DNA of 64,000 nt from Lysinibacillus agricola (GCF_016638705.1 NZ_CP067341.1:3661501-3725500), one strand, 5' to 3'. Shown: positions 55,507 to 64,000, counted from the first letter of the stretch. Notes: generated by a model not told the origin, from the sequence alone. Numbers and translations are program-made.

Positions 55507-57112
55507 TTAAACCTTATTAAATACTTCTTCCTCCTTTATTATCGGCAATTCATAGGCTGTTTTGTGCTTCAACATGCCATATATAATGTTTACAAGCCGT
55601 CTCATTATACAAACCAATGCTTGTCCCTTTGTTTTGCCTTCTTTTAGTTTCCGTCGATAGTTATGCATGGAATACTGGATTCCTTGGCAGCTTACTTCCT
55701 TTTGCCACTTGTACTTGCTGTACGGCTAAGTTGTAAAATAAAGCGTGTAACGCCCGATTTCCCTGCTTGCTTTTTTGTTCCCTTCCTTTCCCACCAGAGC
55801 CAAAGTAAACAGGAGCAATGCCCGCGAATCGTGCTAATTTGTTGGCATTCGGAAAACGGCGTACATCGCCTATTTCTGCAATTAGAGCCGAAGCTGTAAC
55901 GAGATCTATGCCTGGCATTGTGTCTAATTGAAAGTCTAGTAAACTCATTAACCCTTTTAATTCTCGTTCCACATAGCGCATTTCCTGCTTCTTAAATGAA
56001 ATGTCTCGGACGATGCTCTTTACTAGAAAGTCTCGTGTTTCTTGGTGTTGTATTTTACTACCTTTACTAACTTGGACTTGTTGGACAGCTAAGTTGTAAA
56101 AGATATCATATAGCTTTCGATTTCCTTGTTTTGTTTTCTTCATCGTTTCCTTACCGCCCGAACCCATTTTAATAGGTGCTATTCCTGCATATCTTGCGAG
56201 TTTATCAGAGGTTGCGAACCGATGAATGTCACCGATTTCTGCTATAAAAGCGGATGAAGTAACCGTATCAATCCCTGGCATGGTTTCAAGCTGCATACCT
56301 AACTTCTGAATGGTAACCTTTAACTCTTTATCTACCTTCTTGATTTCCTGTTTCTTAAAGCGAATATCTCGAACAATACTTTGAATGATAAAGTCTCTTG
56401 ATGTTTGGTATTCACGCTTTACCTCTCCATCAGCTAGAACGAGTGACATTATTTGCTCTGCCTTTCTAGTGGAACAAGCATTGTTACTCGCTTCTAGTAA
56501 GAATGTTCTTAAGTCCTCTACTGTTTCCCCCTCCAAATGAGATGGTGAAGGATAGCTTTCCCAAAAGGCTAAAGCTGTTTTCCCATCTACTTCTGAAAAG
56601 AACTCCTTGTAACTTGGATAATAATAGTTTAATTGCATATGCAATTGGTTCTTCAAAGCTGTTTGTGCTTTTACTAAGGCGTTTCTTCTGCCTACAAGTT
56701 GAGCGATTATCCAATGAATATCCGATGGTGTAGCGTCAGGTAAATATGGTAACTTACGAATTAACACATCTGCGACACATTGAGCATCCCAACTATCATT
56801 CTTTTGTGTCATCGCATAGCTGTTTCGTTCTGAATTGGATAAAGAGGAATTGACAAACTTAACGATATAGCCCTGTTCTATTATGAATAACGCTAAATCC
56901 CTTCCGTAACCGCCCACATCTTCTAATCCAAATACAGGGGTCAAACCTTCTGTAAGAAATCTGTTCACATATTCTAGTAAACTTGGAAAAATGGATGGTT
57001 TATTTTGAAAGGTCATTTCTCCTAGCTTTTCAAACCAACAATCCACTATTACCGCTGTATGTTGGAACTTGTGTAAATCTAGCCCTATATAAATATGCTT
57101 ATCTCGTTTCAT
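55507..57112 (-). pseudogene. IS110-family transposase with duplicated C-terminal domain, frameshifted near its end
   Basis: The DEDD N-terminus is intact: GLDLHKFQHTAVIVD, VFGLEDVGGYGRDL, KNDSWDAQCVADVL. The C-terminal Transposase_20 unit occurs twice in tandem: (a) MPGIDTVTSSAFIAEIGDIH to QGNRKLYDIFYNLAVQQVQV; (b) MPGIDLVTASALIAEIGDVR to QGNRALHALFYNLAVQQVQV. After NPVFHA the frame breaks; the usual end (NYRRKLKEGKTKGQALVCIM) continues in another frame to 55507. Normal members have one copy and ~400 aa. Confidence 0.8.
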
Positions 57113-57244
57113 CAGAAAACCTCACCCCTATATTAGATTGAACGGAAAAAGCAAGACAGAGAATGTCGGCAACCTTAGGTCGAGCGTTAGTCTCTTTAGA
57201 CTCGCAAGGGTACGAAAGCCTATCCATCCTCTATCTGTTAACCG
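57113..57244 (-). ncRNA. IS110 5' non-coding region, possible bridge RNA
   Basis: About 130 bases between the transposase start and the recombinase stop. It contains AGTCTAAAGAGACT and other short stems. IS110-group elements encode their bridge RNA in this upstream non-coding end. The assignment is positional, and the IS boundary is not determined. Confidence 0.35.
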
Positions 57245-58021
57245 TTATAAAATGGCTTGATGTTTGCCATTTGCTGTTATGTCTCCATAGCGGTATAACC
57301 CACTATAAAAGGCTTTTCTATCTAAAATCCGTTTGATCTGGACTTTCGTAAATAACTTTCCTTGTTTTGTTCGATGTCCGTCATCATTCAGTTGTTCCGC
57401 TAGTTGAGTTAAAGACCATGAAGGATACTGTTCCTTTAAGTCAAACACTCTTTGAATGGTCAGTGCTTGTCCCACATCAACAACTAGTCTTTTCTGACCT
57501 TTCTTCACTTTATAGCCTAATGCAACATTTCCTCCTGCATAGCCGCCCTGTTGGGCTTTCTTGTTTCGCCCTCTCCCTAGCTTTAAAGAGATTTCTAAAC
57601 GTTGATATTGGTCTAATAACTCCATTAAGCCATTGATTAAAAAATCGCTAGGGTCTTTCTTGTGGATACTGTATTGCGGTTGTTCAATACTCCGAATGTC
57701 CACTCCATACTTTTTCATTTCTCGATGAACTAACACTTTCACAATGTCTGACCGCCATAAACGGCTTGTATTAAGTGTCACAACATAATCCACCTCATGG
57801 TGGGAGAGATACTCCAACATCTCCTGAAAACCTAATCTGTCCACTTCTAACGCTTCTTCATCAACTTTAGCCCCACTAATACCCTCGTCCTTAAACAAAT
57901 GCAATAGCGTGTCTCCTTGAGCCTGACAATATGCTTTGATTTCATCTTCTTGGTAAGAAAGGCTATATCCATCCCTTGCTTGTCCTTGTGTCGATACGCG
58001 AATATATCCGATTACTTTCAT
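57245..58021 (-). CDS. Serine recombinase
   Basis: 258 aa. The resolvase domain has the catalytic serine in YIRVSTQGQARDGYSLSYQE (Ser10), then VVTLNTSRLWRSDIVKVLVH. It is followed by a Recombinase domain (RNKKAQQGGYAGGNVALGYK; SLTQLAEQLNDDGHRTKQGK; VQIKRILDRKAFYSGLYRYG). It lacks the long zinc-ribbon tail of large serine integrases, so it is a short subgroup. A divergent HTH gene shares its upstream region. Confidence 0.85.
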   Translation of the reverse strand: MKVIGYIRVSTQGQARDGYSLSYQEDEIKAYCQAQGDTLLHLFKDEGISGAKVDEEALEVDRLGFQEMLEYLSHHEVDYVVTLNTSRLWRSDIVKVLVHREMKKYGVDIRSIEQPQYSIHKKDPSDFLINGLMELLDQYQRLEISLKLGRGRNKKAQQGGYAGGNVALGYKVKKGQKRLVVDVGQALTIQRVFDLKEQYPSWSLTQLAEQLNDDGHRTKQGKLFTKVQIKRILDRKAFYSGLYRYGDITANGKHQAIL

Positions 58022-58035
58022 GATTTTTTCCCCTC

Positions 58036-58062
58036 CGTTACGCTAATCTTAATTAGTGTAAC
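58036..58062. promoter_or_regulatory. Inverted repeat upstream of the recombinase
   Basis: GTTACGCTAAT and ATTAGTGTAAC flank a four-base centre. Likely an operator for the divergent HTH protein or a recombinase binding site. Confidence 0.45.
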
Positions 58063-58128
58063 GCTTAGCCGCTATATTTAATATAAATCCATTGTATGCG
58101 GCTTTAGCGATACATTCAACCCCTTTAC

Positions 58129-58151
58129 CGATACAAATTTATTGTGTATCG
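58129..58151. promoter_or_regulatory. Inverted repeat upstream of the HTH gene
   Basis: CGATACA and TGTATCG, nine bases apart, 35 bases upstream of the HTH start; a related GATACA half-site lies at about 58109. Plausible autoregulatory operator. Confidence 0.45.
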
Positions 58152-58185
58152 TAAAAGTAGCATAAAAAAGAGGAAGGGAATTACC

Positions 58186-58386
58186 ATGCCAATATCAATT
58201 AAACTAAAGGAAATCCTTAAAGAACGTGACCTTTCACAACGTGAGTTAGCACGTATGACAGGATTACGTCCAAATACAATAAGCCATCTTTGTTCAGACA
58301 ATGTGGACAGGGTTTATCTATCAACATTAGAAACAGTATGCAAAGTGTTAGACATCGACATTCAGGAATTAATCGAGGTGAAGTAG
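58186..58386 (+). CDS. Cro/C1-type HTH regulator
   Basis: 66 aa from the ATG at 58186 (GAGGAAGGG). It is a single Xre-type domain: LKEILKERDLSQRELARMTG, then LRPNTISHLCSDNVDRVYL and LETVCKVLDIDIQELIEV. It is divergent from the serine recombinase and likely represses it through the inverted repeats between them. Confidence 0.85.
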   Translation: MPISIKLKEILKERDLSQRELARMTGLRPNTISHLCSDNVDRVYLSTLETVCKVLDIDIQELIEVK

Positions 58387-58653
58387 TCCTCTTGCTATAG
58401 TAATCGTTCTATGTACGTCAAAGTTGCGAAAAATTTAAAAGGAAGGGAGAAAACGAAGATAAAGTATTTGAGAGTGAGAATGATGGTATCTGATAATTTT
58501 ATAATTATTTTCATAAGATAAAATACATTAAATAGGGCATATGTTTTAAAGTTGTTGTACGTACTATAAAATTTGTTAAAACATCATATAGGGCATATAA
58601 GGGTTATCTCTATGCCATGAATAAAGAGGGGAACGTTCGTCACTCCGTCCCCC

Positions 58654-58683
58654 AAAAAAAGCGGTTATCTATACGATAACCGC
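58654..58683 (-). terminator. Terminator after the immunity gene at 58691
   Basis: GCGGTTATC and GATAACCGC pair; on the minus strand TTTTTTT follows. Confidence 0.85.
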
Positions 58684-58690
58684 AATACAA

Positions 58691-59104
58691 TTAACTTACA
58701 GTATATTTATTCCCATTTATAACAATGCTTTTTGCTTCAACTAATAATAAAGCATTCCATATTTCCAACGCAAAATTAGCATTAGAATAATATTGATTTA
58801 CCCAGTCCTCTTCTATTGATGAGGGCTTAATTTGTCCTATTCCCCCAACATAAAAGTCAATTGACGTTAATTCTAAATAGTCATCTTCCTCAACATTAGC
58901 TTTTGTATTAAGCCTTTCTTCACCAGTATTTTCAACGAAATACCATGCCGTTACTCCTTCAAAAACCATTTTATACTTATTTTCATAGCCATTATCTATT
59001 GTTTTCAACTCAAAACTAATAGTATTTTTCAAGATATCAAATTCATATCTTTCAATAACTGCAGCCCACAGTTCATTGAGTAAATCGGATAATCTTTCCT
59101 CCAT
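58691..59104 (-). CDS. Immunity protein candidate, YxiG-like
   Basis: 137 aa. The pattern NKYKMVFEGVTAWYFVENTG, EEDDYLELTSIDFYVGGIGQ and FALEIWNALLLVEAKSIVIN resembles YxiG-type small proteins found after Bacillus toxins. It lies four bases after the stop of the toxin at 59109, so translational coupling is likely. Ribosome site AAAGGAAAGTGATA. Confidence 0.6.
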   Translation of the reverse strand: MEERLSDLLNELWAAVIERYEFDILKNTISFELKTIDNGYENKYKMVFEGVTAWYFVENTGEERLNTKANVEEDDYLELTSIDFYVGGIGQIKPSSIEEDWVNQYYSNANFALEIWNALLLVEAKSIVINGNKYTVS

Positions 59105-59108
59105 ATTA

Positions 59109-59447
59109 TCACTTTCCTTTATATGCTTTTATCATTATATCAATCTGTTTTAATGCGTCATCGGTTATATCAATATGTGTAAGACTTCTATCATTGGATA
59201 TTTTACCATCAAGAGTAAGTGAACCTTTGCCATCAATACTAACTCTATAATATGGTTCATTTCGCCCTCCAGAGCCTGCTTCCATGACCCTTACTGTAAT
59301 AGATTTATTACCATTGGGTATTTCAACTTTATAACCTTTACCTTTTGCATTGCTAACAGTACCACCTAGTTTACTTCCTATATCATCTGCTAATCCCTTT
59401 GTGTTATTAACATATCTAGTACCCTTAAAATATAAAACCAAGCCCAT
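59109..59447 (-). pseudogene. Orphan toxin tip of unassigned family
   Basis: 112 codons: KGTRYVNNTKGLADDIGSKL, GGTVSNAKGKGYKVEIPNGN, RVMEAGSGGRNEPYYRVSID and LTHIDITDDALKQIDIMI. A small alpha+beta domain with conserved-looking SGGRNEPYYR and THI motifs, probably an RNase-type or other polymorphic toxin. The first ten codons come from the duplicated segment; the real tip starts at KGTR. It has no delivery domain. Confidence 0.55.
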
Positions 59448-59696
59448 CTAAAGAAATAGTGGTAGTTGAATTTTCCAACTACCACCATTTTATCATTTAT
59501 TCAATTTTAACTTATTCCACACACATTTATTAACAGATCCCTTGATTTTGACAATACTCTCTAAAGTTCTCTTTAAACCAAAAACAGCACTGACTTCTTA
59601 ACCAAATTACTTTACATCTTTAACATTAACTTCATACATCTCTCCAACATTTGCATCCATCGGTAACAATGCATAATAATTTTGATCATTATTTAA
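59421..59696. repeat. 276-bp direct repeat, copy 2
   Basis: Nearly identical to 49669-49944. Here the downstream part is only the last codons of a PoNi-like immunity gene (NDQNYYALLPMDANVGEMYE), joined to a different immunity relic. Confidence 0.9.
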
Positions 59697-59967
59697 GATA
59701 AATTTCAGTAGTTGGGTAAGAAAATAATCCATACCCTTTGGAAGAAATGACTTTGTTGACTTCACTTATCTTTTCAGGTAAAAACCCATATTCAAATTCT
59801 CCTAACTTCTCAAACTCTTCTTGTGAACTATCTCAATATTCTTGTCAAATTCACAACCTAAAACGTAGTTTACAATTTCATGATTTTCTTCACCTTTATA
59901 ATCAAGATAAAGAAATTTTTTTAAAGCATTCCATACTCTAATACACTTGTATATATACTTTGCATTA
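59697..59967 (-). pseudogene. Immunity-gene relic, frameshifted
   Basis: The minus strand reads IRVWNALKKFLYLDYKGEEN and HEIVNYVLGCEFDKNIEI, then shifts frame to EEFEKLGEFEYGFLPEKISE and GLFSYPTTEIYLK. It is the end of a small protein gene of unrecognised family, joined to the PoNi tail at the direct repeat. Confidence 0.45.
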
Positions 59968-60005
59968 CTGAATTATTTAAATTGTTTATTTTTCATATGT
60001 TATAG

Positions 60006-60836
60006 TTAAAGCTTATAACCATAAAAATATTTTTGTCCTTTTTCCCAGTTTTCACTTGAAAGTCTATCAATATAGTCAATAAAATCTTTGTAATTGCTCG
60101 CATTTATGACAGTATTGTAGTCCGCAGGTACTTTTTCACCAGACCAAATTGATAATAAAGAAGGTATTAATTCCATTTTTAATGGCTCCTCATTATTCGC
60201 AGCAATCATAACGCGCTGTATTAACTTTTTAGCTAAGTCGCCAGGAAAAGCTAAATTCTGTTGAAAATAATAACTCTCTGTATCCATTTCCTCACAATAA
60301 TTAAAATAGAAATTTCCAATTTCATCTATAGTTGCATCTTCACCAATTTGTTCCTCAAAATTAATAATAAAATCAATAGAATCCCTTAAATTAATAGCTG
60401 TATCACTGATTTCATCCCATTCTTCAAGTAAAGCCAATAAATATGGAATTATATCAAGAGAAAGTGATGTTGTGGCTGCTGATGCAAAAGTGTTTACTGT
60501 TTCTTCGTTTACCTCACTAAGAAAACGTAGATTATTTGAATCCCTTAAATCATCATGTGTTGCAACAGCTAAGAACATTCTAATACATAAATTCAAAACC
60601 GATTCATTTCTAGTCTGATTCATTAATTGGAACAATAATGGTTTTTGAGTAAAATCACCTGTTTTAAATAATTCAATTAAATTAAATAAAACTTCCTTTT
60701 CTGTTACAGAATTCAAAATTTTTTCTTTAATTTCTGATTTGACTAAAGTTGTTTTTTCTCCAAACCATATACTATTCATAAGATTTCCCGTTTCTCCCAT
60801 AGATGCACCTACTTTCATTGAATTATCTTTTGCCAT
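60006..60836 (-). CDS. Imm47-family immunity protein
   Basis: 276 aa, helical-repeat type. It matches my recollection of Imm47: NSIWFGEKTTLVKSEIKEKI, VLFNLIELFKTGDFTQKPLL, LALLEEWDEISDTAINLRDS and FIINFEEQIGEDATIDEIGN. The frame starts 14 bases inside the toxin gene. An alternative start at 60779 gives the family's usual N-terminus (MNSIWFGEK) and may be the true one. It is the antidote of the adjacent HNH toxin. Confidence 0.75.
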   Translation of the reverse strand: MAKDNSMKVGASMGETGNLMNSIWFGEKTTLVKSEIKEKILNSVTEKEVLFNLIELFKTGDFTQKPLLFQLMNQTRNESVLNLCIRMFLAVATHDDLRDSNNLRFLSEVNEETVNTFASAATTSLSLDIIPYLLALLEEWDEISDTAINLRDSIDFIINFEEQIGEDATIDEIGNFYFNYCEEMDTESYYFQQNLAFPGDLAKKLIQRVMIAANNEEPLKMELIPSLLSIWSGEKVPADYNTVINASNYKDFIDYIDRLSSENWEKGQKYFYGYKL

Positions 60837-61902
60837 TTTCTTTTTGCCATTTCAAAACTTTATTTTGAAAAACAGTAACTTCAGTATGTTGAGGATTATT
60901 ACCAAATACAATAATCCCCTTCTCATTCTCATGTATTTTTAGTATCTTAGCATTTTCTTTACCATAACCCATTTCATGATAAAAATCCAAATCTAATTCA
61001 TCAATTTCTTTTTGACGAATAGTCGATTCTCCTGTCTTTTTAATATTTGAACTTACATTCTCTCCACCAAAAGATAAACCTTGCTTATGATGACCTTTTT
61101 CAAGTTCTCCTCTTCTAACCAACGTTTGATAATCTATTCTTGCTTCCTTTAGTTCTTTTCCCTTTACTATTTTAGATTCATCAGGGTTAGGATACCAATC
61201 AGGCTTAGTATCGTGTAATTTTTTCGCCTCATCATAATAAGGTCCATAAACATCCCTACCTGAAGAATTATTACCCGTACCCTTAGGAATATCACTTTTA
61301 GCTGATGCCACATTTTTCGATGATTTAGCAGCTGCTTCGGTTGCATTCGTCGCGTTTTTGCTGTTGGAGAAGAGATTTAATGTAGCCTTTCCACCTTTTC
61401 CAGCTGCTTTAGCATATCCACCACCCAAGATGCCTGCCGCTGATATCCCTCGATCCATCGCACTCAATTTATCCAGTGTAAACGGATCAAATCCAAAGGC
61501 CGTTTCAAAAGCGGCTTTGGCATTACCAACACCTGGAATGAAATCAGCGGCGGTTGATATAGCTTGTTTAATATTAACCGAACTTACAGCTACTGCTGCT
61601 TTCTTTGTCGCACTTTTAGCCACATTAACAGTTGTTTTTGCTGCGCTTTTAACCGCCTTAACAGCTGTTTTCGCTGCCTTTTTAACTGTCTTTACAACTT
61701 TTTTTACATACTTCTTGGCCTTTTTAACTGCTTTTTTTACAGCCTTTTTAAACCTCTTGACCAGTTTGCTCTTGGATAAATTATTTTTTAGCTTCCTGGC
61801 TTTTGTCAAGACCTTGCCTAACTTTTTCTTGAGCGCTTTTTTAACTTTCCCTACAACAGGGATACCGCCTGAAACGACGGAATATTCAATCTTTTTTATC
61901 AA
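60823..61902 (-). CDS. Lys/Ala-rich PT-TG toxin with HNH-type tip
   Basis: 359 aa. The first 13 residues are foreign (MIKKIEYSVVSGG) and replace the FFGALGSALGS start seen in the paralogue at 52340. Then come IPVVGKVKKALKKKLGKVLT, ~95 residues of Lys/Ala repeats, a PT-TG region (AADFIPGVGNAKAAFETAFG; RGISAAGILGGGYAKAAGKG), a KGTGNN junction near 215, and the tip: LEKGHHKQGLSFGGENVSSN, NPQHTEVTVFQNKVLKWQKE. GHH and HTE fit an HNH/endonuclease VII nuclease. The 5' end is probably truncated. Confidence 0.75.
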   Translation of the reverse strand: MIKKIEYSVVSGGIPVVGKVKKALKKKLGKVLTKARKLKNNLSKSKLVKRFKKAVKKAVKKAKKYVKKVVKTVKKAAKTAVKAVKSAAKTTVNVAKSATKKAAVAVSSVNIKQAISTAADFIPGVGNAKAAFETAFGFDPFTLDKLSAMDRGISAAGILGGGYAKAAGKGGKATLNLFSNSKNATNATEAAAKSSKNVASAKSDIPKGTGNNSSGRDVYGPYYDEAKKLHDTKPDWYPNPDESKIVKGKELKEARIDYQTLVRRGELEKGHHKQGLSFGGENVSSNIKKTGESTIRQKEIDELDLDFYHEMGYGKENAKILKIHENEKGIIVFGNNPQHTEVTVFQNKVLKWQKENGKR

Positions 61903-61928
61903 ATACCAACTTCTTACAGTTAATGATC

Positions 61929-62060
61929 TTCATGGATAAGGACACCTTATTGCATGCGGGAGAGGAGATTGACTTTGCCACAACAAGCTCCTTGTTTTAT
62001 ACGTACACACAATCGCCTACTACTAGCGATTACTTAGCATCGACTATAAATGATAGAACA
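61929..62060 (+). pseudogene. Plus-strand gene fragment of unknown family
   Basis: Reads DKDTLLHAGEEIDFATTSSL, FYTYTQSPTTSDYLASTIND on the plus strand and then enters a hairpin. Protein-like but short, without ribosome site. Probably a relic at a rearrangement boundary. Confidence 0.25.
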
Positions 62061-62062
62061 AA

Positions 62063-62110
62063 AAAAGCTCAAACTCACCATAAAAATGGTCGTATGAGCT
62101 TTTTGTATTT
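62063..62110. terminator. Hairpin at the toxin-zone boundary
   Basis: AAAAAGCTCA and TGAGCTTTTT pair with an inner ACCAT/ATGGT. It is related to the hairpin at 47872-47913. Confidence 0.75.
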
Positions 62111-62195
62111 GATAAAAAATTTTTCTACTTTTATTCATTTACACAAAATTTTTGATACTCTCTATAATCTCATATCCGCTAGAATGCTGCTTTTA

Positions 62196-62832
62196 TCAAT
62201 TATTTATATGTTTATTGCAGTATTCAATTATATATTCGTATTTATCTTTTCCTTTATTCCTATATCCCCCTCGTTGACCCTTTCCGATTTCTGCAAAAGC
62301 AATCTCTTTTTGCAACAGAATAATCATTTTTAGATATATTAGCTATCATTTTTAATAATTTTTCATCCGTTATATTTTTTTGAGATAATATATAGGAATT
62401 GAAATCGCCAGAGTCTAATTTAATCACTTCAACTAATTTATTTATCTCATTCTGAAAATCATTGATTGCACTTGCAATATCACTTTGCATCAATTCTAAA
62501 GTACTTACTTCATATGATCTTTCAATCCATTGAAATGGTGGACATGCAAATGCCCCATTAGCTCTCAAACTTTCTTTTGCATTTATATTCTCAGGCATCT
62601 CAAATATTTCCCAAAACAAATTATCATAGTTGTAAGCTTTAATATTCATTCTAAGAAATAAAGTCCACTTATCTTCGTTACATTGAACCCAAAATACAGC
62701 ACAAGCAAAATAATCACCCATGACCTTATAAATACAATTAGAAATCACCTTAAAATTTTGTTTTTTCGCCTCTTGCTTTATATTGGTCATTATGATTTTC
62801 TCTTTTTCTTTGTTCTTTTGATTTTTGCTCAT
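62196..62832 (-). pseudogene. Immunity-type or DUF4304-like protein, frameshifted near its end
   Basis: From the ATG at 62832 (GGAGGACAG): FKVISNCIYKVMGDYFACAV, DKWTLFLRMNIKAYNYDNLF, ANGAFACPPFQWIERSYEVS. After NDYSVAK the frame breaks at an A run (about 62305-62310). The other frame gives a natural end (EIAFAEIGKGQRGGYRNKGK... CNKHINN). About 205 aa if repaired. Family uncertain. Confidence 0.5.
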
Positions 62833-62855
62833 GCCGCTACTGTCCTCCATCCATT

Positions 62856-63176
62856 TTAATCTTCACTTTTTACCACTTGAATATTAAACTCTCTTAGTTG
62901 TGTATTAATCGCCTCGAAAAATTTCAAACAATTCTCAGTTGCTTTATATTTAAACCTTACATCAATAACGTAATATTCAAATACTATATTTGGATAGGTA
63001 TCTGAATGCTGATTTGATTCAATAAAGCCTAAATATGCATTAATTTTATCTTGTAAAAGAGTTAAATGCTCCGGTTCATTTTTCCAATCCAAATGATCTG
63101 CAAGCATCAATATCAAGCCTTCCTCGTCCTTACTAATACCCATAGCATCTATTTTATTTGTTTCTATTATAGACAT
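62856..63176 (-). CDS. DUF6572-like small protein
   Basis: 106 aa from the ATG at 63176 (AGAGAGGAGAAC). It begins MSIIETNKIDAMGISKDEEG and continues LILMLADHLDWKNEPEHLTL, LQDKINAYLGFIESNQHSDT, the typical DUF6572 pattern. These proteins often occur in Bacillus toxin-immunity clusters. Role unknown. Confidence 0.75.
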   Translation of the reverse strand: MSIIETNKIDAMGISKDEEGLILMLADHLDWKNEPEHLTLLQDKINAYLGFIESNQHSDTYPNIVFEYYVIDVRFKYKATENCLKFFEAINTQLREFNIQVVKSED

Positions 63177-63520
63177 ATTGTTCTCCTCTCTAATCTGGTC
63201 TAATAATCTCAACTTTTGTAGAAGATATAGGAGTATCACCTTTAAAATATCCCTTTTCCATCCGTTAAAATTTAACAATTATACACACTCAATTATATAA
63301 ATTACGAAAAATCACTTGTCACCATTATAGACAATCAAGTGCTTTAAGTTCATTTTCTTAGTTTATCAATATCATCTTGTTACTCAATAAGTCCCAGAAA
63401 TTCCATGATAATTAATATAGCTAGTAAAGAAAATTAGAAGTTCTTACTAAAATTTGTTACATTCTATTCTAGTTCAATTCCGTCATAAGCATCACCTAGT
63501 GACTCAAAATCATCTTTATA

Positions 63521-63900
63521 TCAATACCAACTATCACCTTTACTTTCAAATAATCTCATTAATAGATCTGTGAATGATTTTGCTACAACAGTACTGCTTC
63601 CTACTATACCATGAGAATCCCAGTGGCTATCATAACATTTTCCTAACCTATCAGGGTGTAAATCAATAGTTAGAAAATTCCCATTACCCAAATCTGCAAT
63701 GATATACCTGTGTGAAGAAATATCATATTCACATTTTTCTCCTACAATTATGGGGTTAGCAAGTAGGAATTTATCAGGAGAAACAATACTTACTTCAAAA
63801 TCTGCATCTGCGAACAAGCCTACCCCTTCACAAATATTATAAAATTCAAGTAAATCATTAGGCAGAACATCATCTTCTTCAATATTTCCACCTTTGTCAT
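63521..63900 (-). pseudogene. SUKH-type immunity protein, frameshifted near its start
   Basis: The main frame reads LPNDLLEFYNICEGVGLFAD, EYDISSHRYIIADLGNGNFL and SHGIVGSSTVVAKSFTDLLM (SUKH). The start ATG at 63900 overlaps the upstream stop as ATGA but is in another frame (MTKVEI, then a shift near 63885). One missing base would explain it. Confidence 0.6.
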
Positions 63901-64000
63901 TGGATTTTTAATATTATTTTGATAGTCTTCCGTTCTCTGTTACTTACGCTTATAATATCCCCATGAGCATCATTACCCGTATTCTTAAAAACATAATATA
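63897..64000 (-). CDS. C-terminal end of a toxin gene running out of the window
   Basis: The minus strand is open from the window edge: KNTGNDAHGDIISVSNRERK, then TIKIILKIQ and a stop overlapping the SUKH start. KNTGN resembles the KGTGN junction of other tips, so the visible ~33 codons are a truncated toxin tip or its remnant. Confidence 0.45.
   Translation of the reverse strand, partial: YYVFKNTGNDAHGDIISVSNRERKTIKIILKIQ

Noticed and set aside
63279..63520. Hidden gene or attachment site
   Set aside because: Only short frames and a weak CACTTG/CAAGTG pair; nothing supportable.

Overview
The window looks like a chromosomal segment of a low-GC, Gram-positive endospore-former, most likely Lysinibacillus or a close relative. 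The evidence is the strong AGGAGG-type ribosome sites, TTG starts, a comX-comP pheromone pair, and a glsA / abgB-like / DUF3221 flank typical of Bacillaceae. No rRNA, tRNA or CRISPR array was seen.

Layout. (1) 1-7130: housekeeping flank. It holds the end of an APC permease, a DUF3221 protein with an apparent ATT start, glutaminase, an AbgB-like M20 hydrolase with an MFS transporter, and a three-domain regulator. (2) 6718-7432: a 38-bp tandem repeat array beside a 250-bp palindrome-ended dispersed element that shares its core. (3) 7546-13457: a large secreted modular protein, an AAA+ gene cut by a decayed TnpB element, and a frameshifted serine hydrolase. (4) 13504-15974: a ComP-type histidine kinase overlapped by a short ComX pheromone gene, with no comQ or comA beside them. 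(5) 16360-20455: small immunity-type genes, many truncated, plus a KptA-type RNA 2'-phosphotransferase. (6) 20770-22832: DUF418 and DUF1963 genes. (7) 23374-46375: the main polymorphic-toxin locus. All genes are on the minus strand and read from 46375 downwards: DcrB/EagR-like protein, VgrG, pentapeptide protein, Imm11-like protein, PAAR-like DUF4280 protein, a 1832-aa VgrG-Rhs-toxin fusion and its immunity gene. Downstream lie four displaced Rhs tips with different nuclease toxins and one coreless toxin fragment, each followed by an immunity gene. Hairpins separate most of them. (8) 46700-64000: a second, more decayed toxin zone. It has VgrG C-terminal fragments, two lysine/alanine-rich PT-TG toxins, PoNe/PoNi, HNH toxins, Imm47, DUF2247 and SUKH genes, cut by IS1595, IS3, ISL3 and IS110 sequences and a serine recombinase.

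How it fits together. Zones 7 and 8 look like a store of toxin tips. The Rhs core (zone 7) and a short KGTG-type junction (zone 8) are the shared sequences at which C-terminal toxins and their immunity genes are exchanged. VgrG, PAAR-like and EagR-like partners suggest loading on a spike, but no sheath, tube or baseplate gene is in the window. Many genes in zones 3, 5 and 8 have single-base frameshifts, often in homopolymers, so they are either decaying or affected by read errors.

Stretches over 300 bases without a gene: 10414-10749 (AT-rich, nothing clear), 15975-16279 (candidate comX promoter), 20456-20769 (nothing clear beyond divergent gene starts), 46376-46744 (AT-rich upstream region of the vgrG operon with one palindrome), 58387-58660 (AT-rich, short direct repeats).
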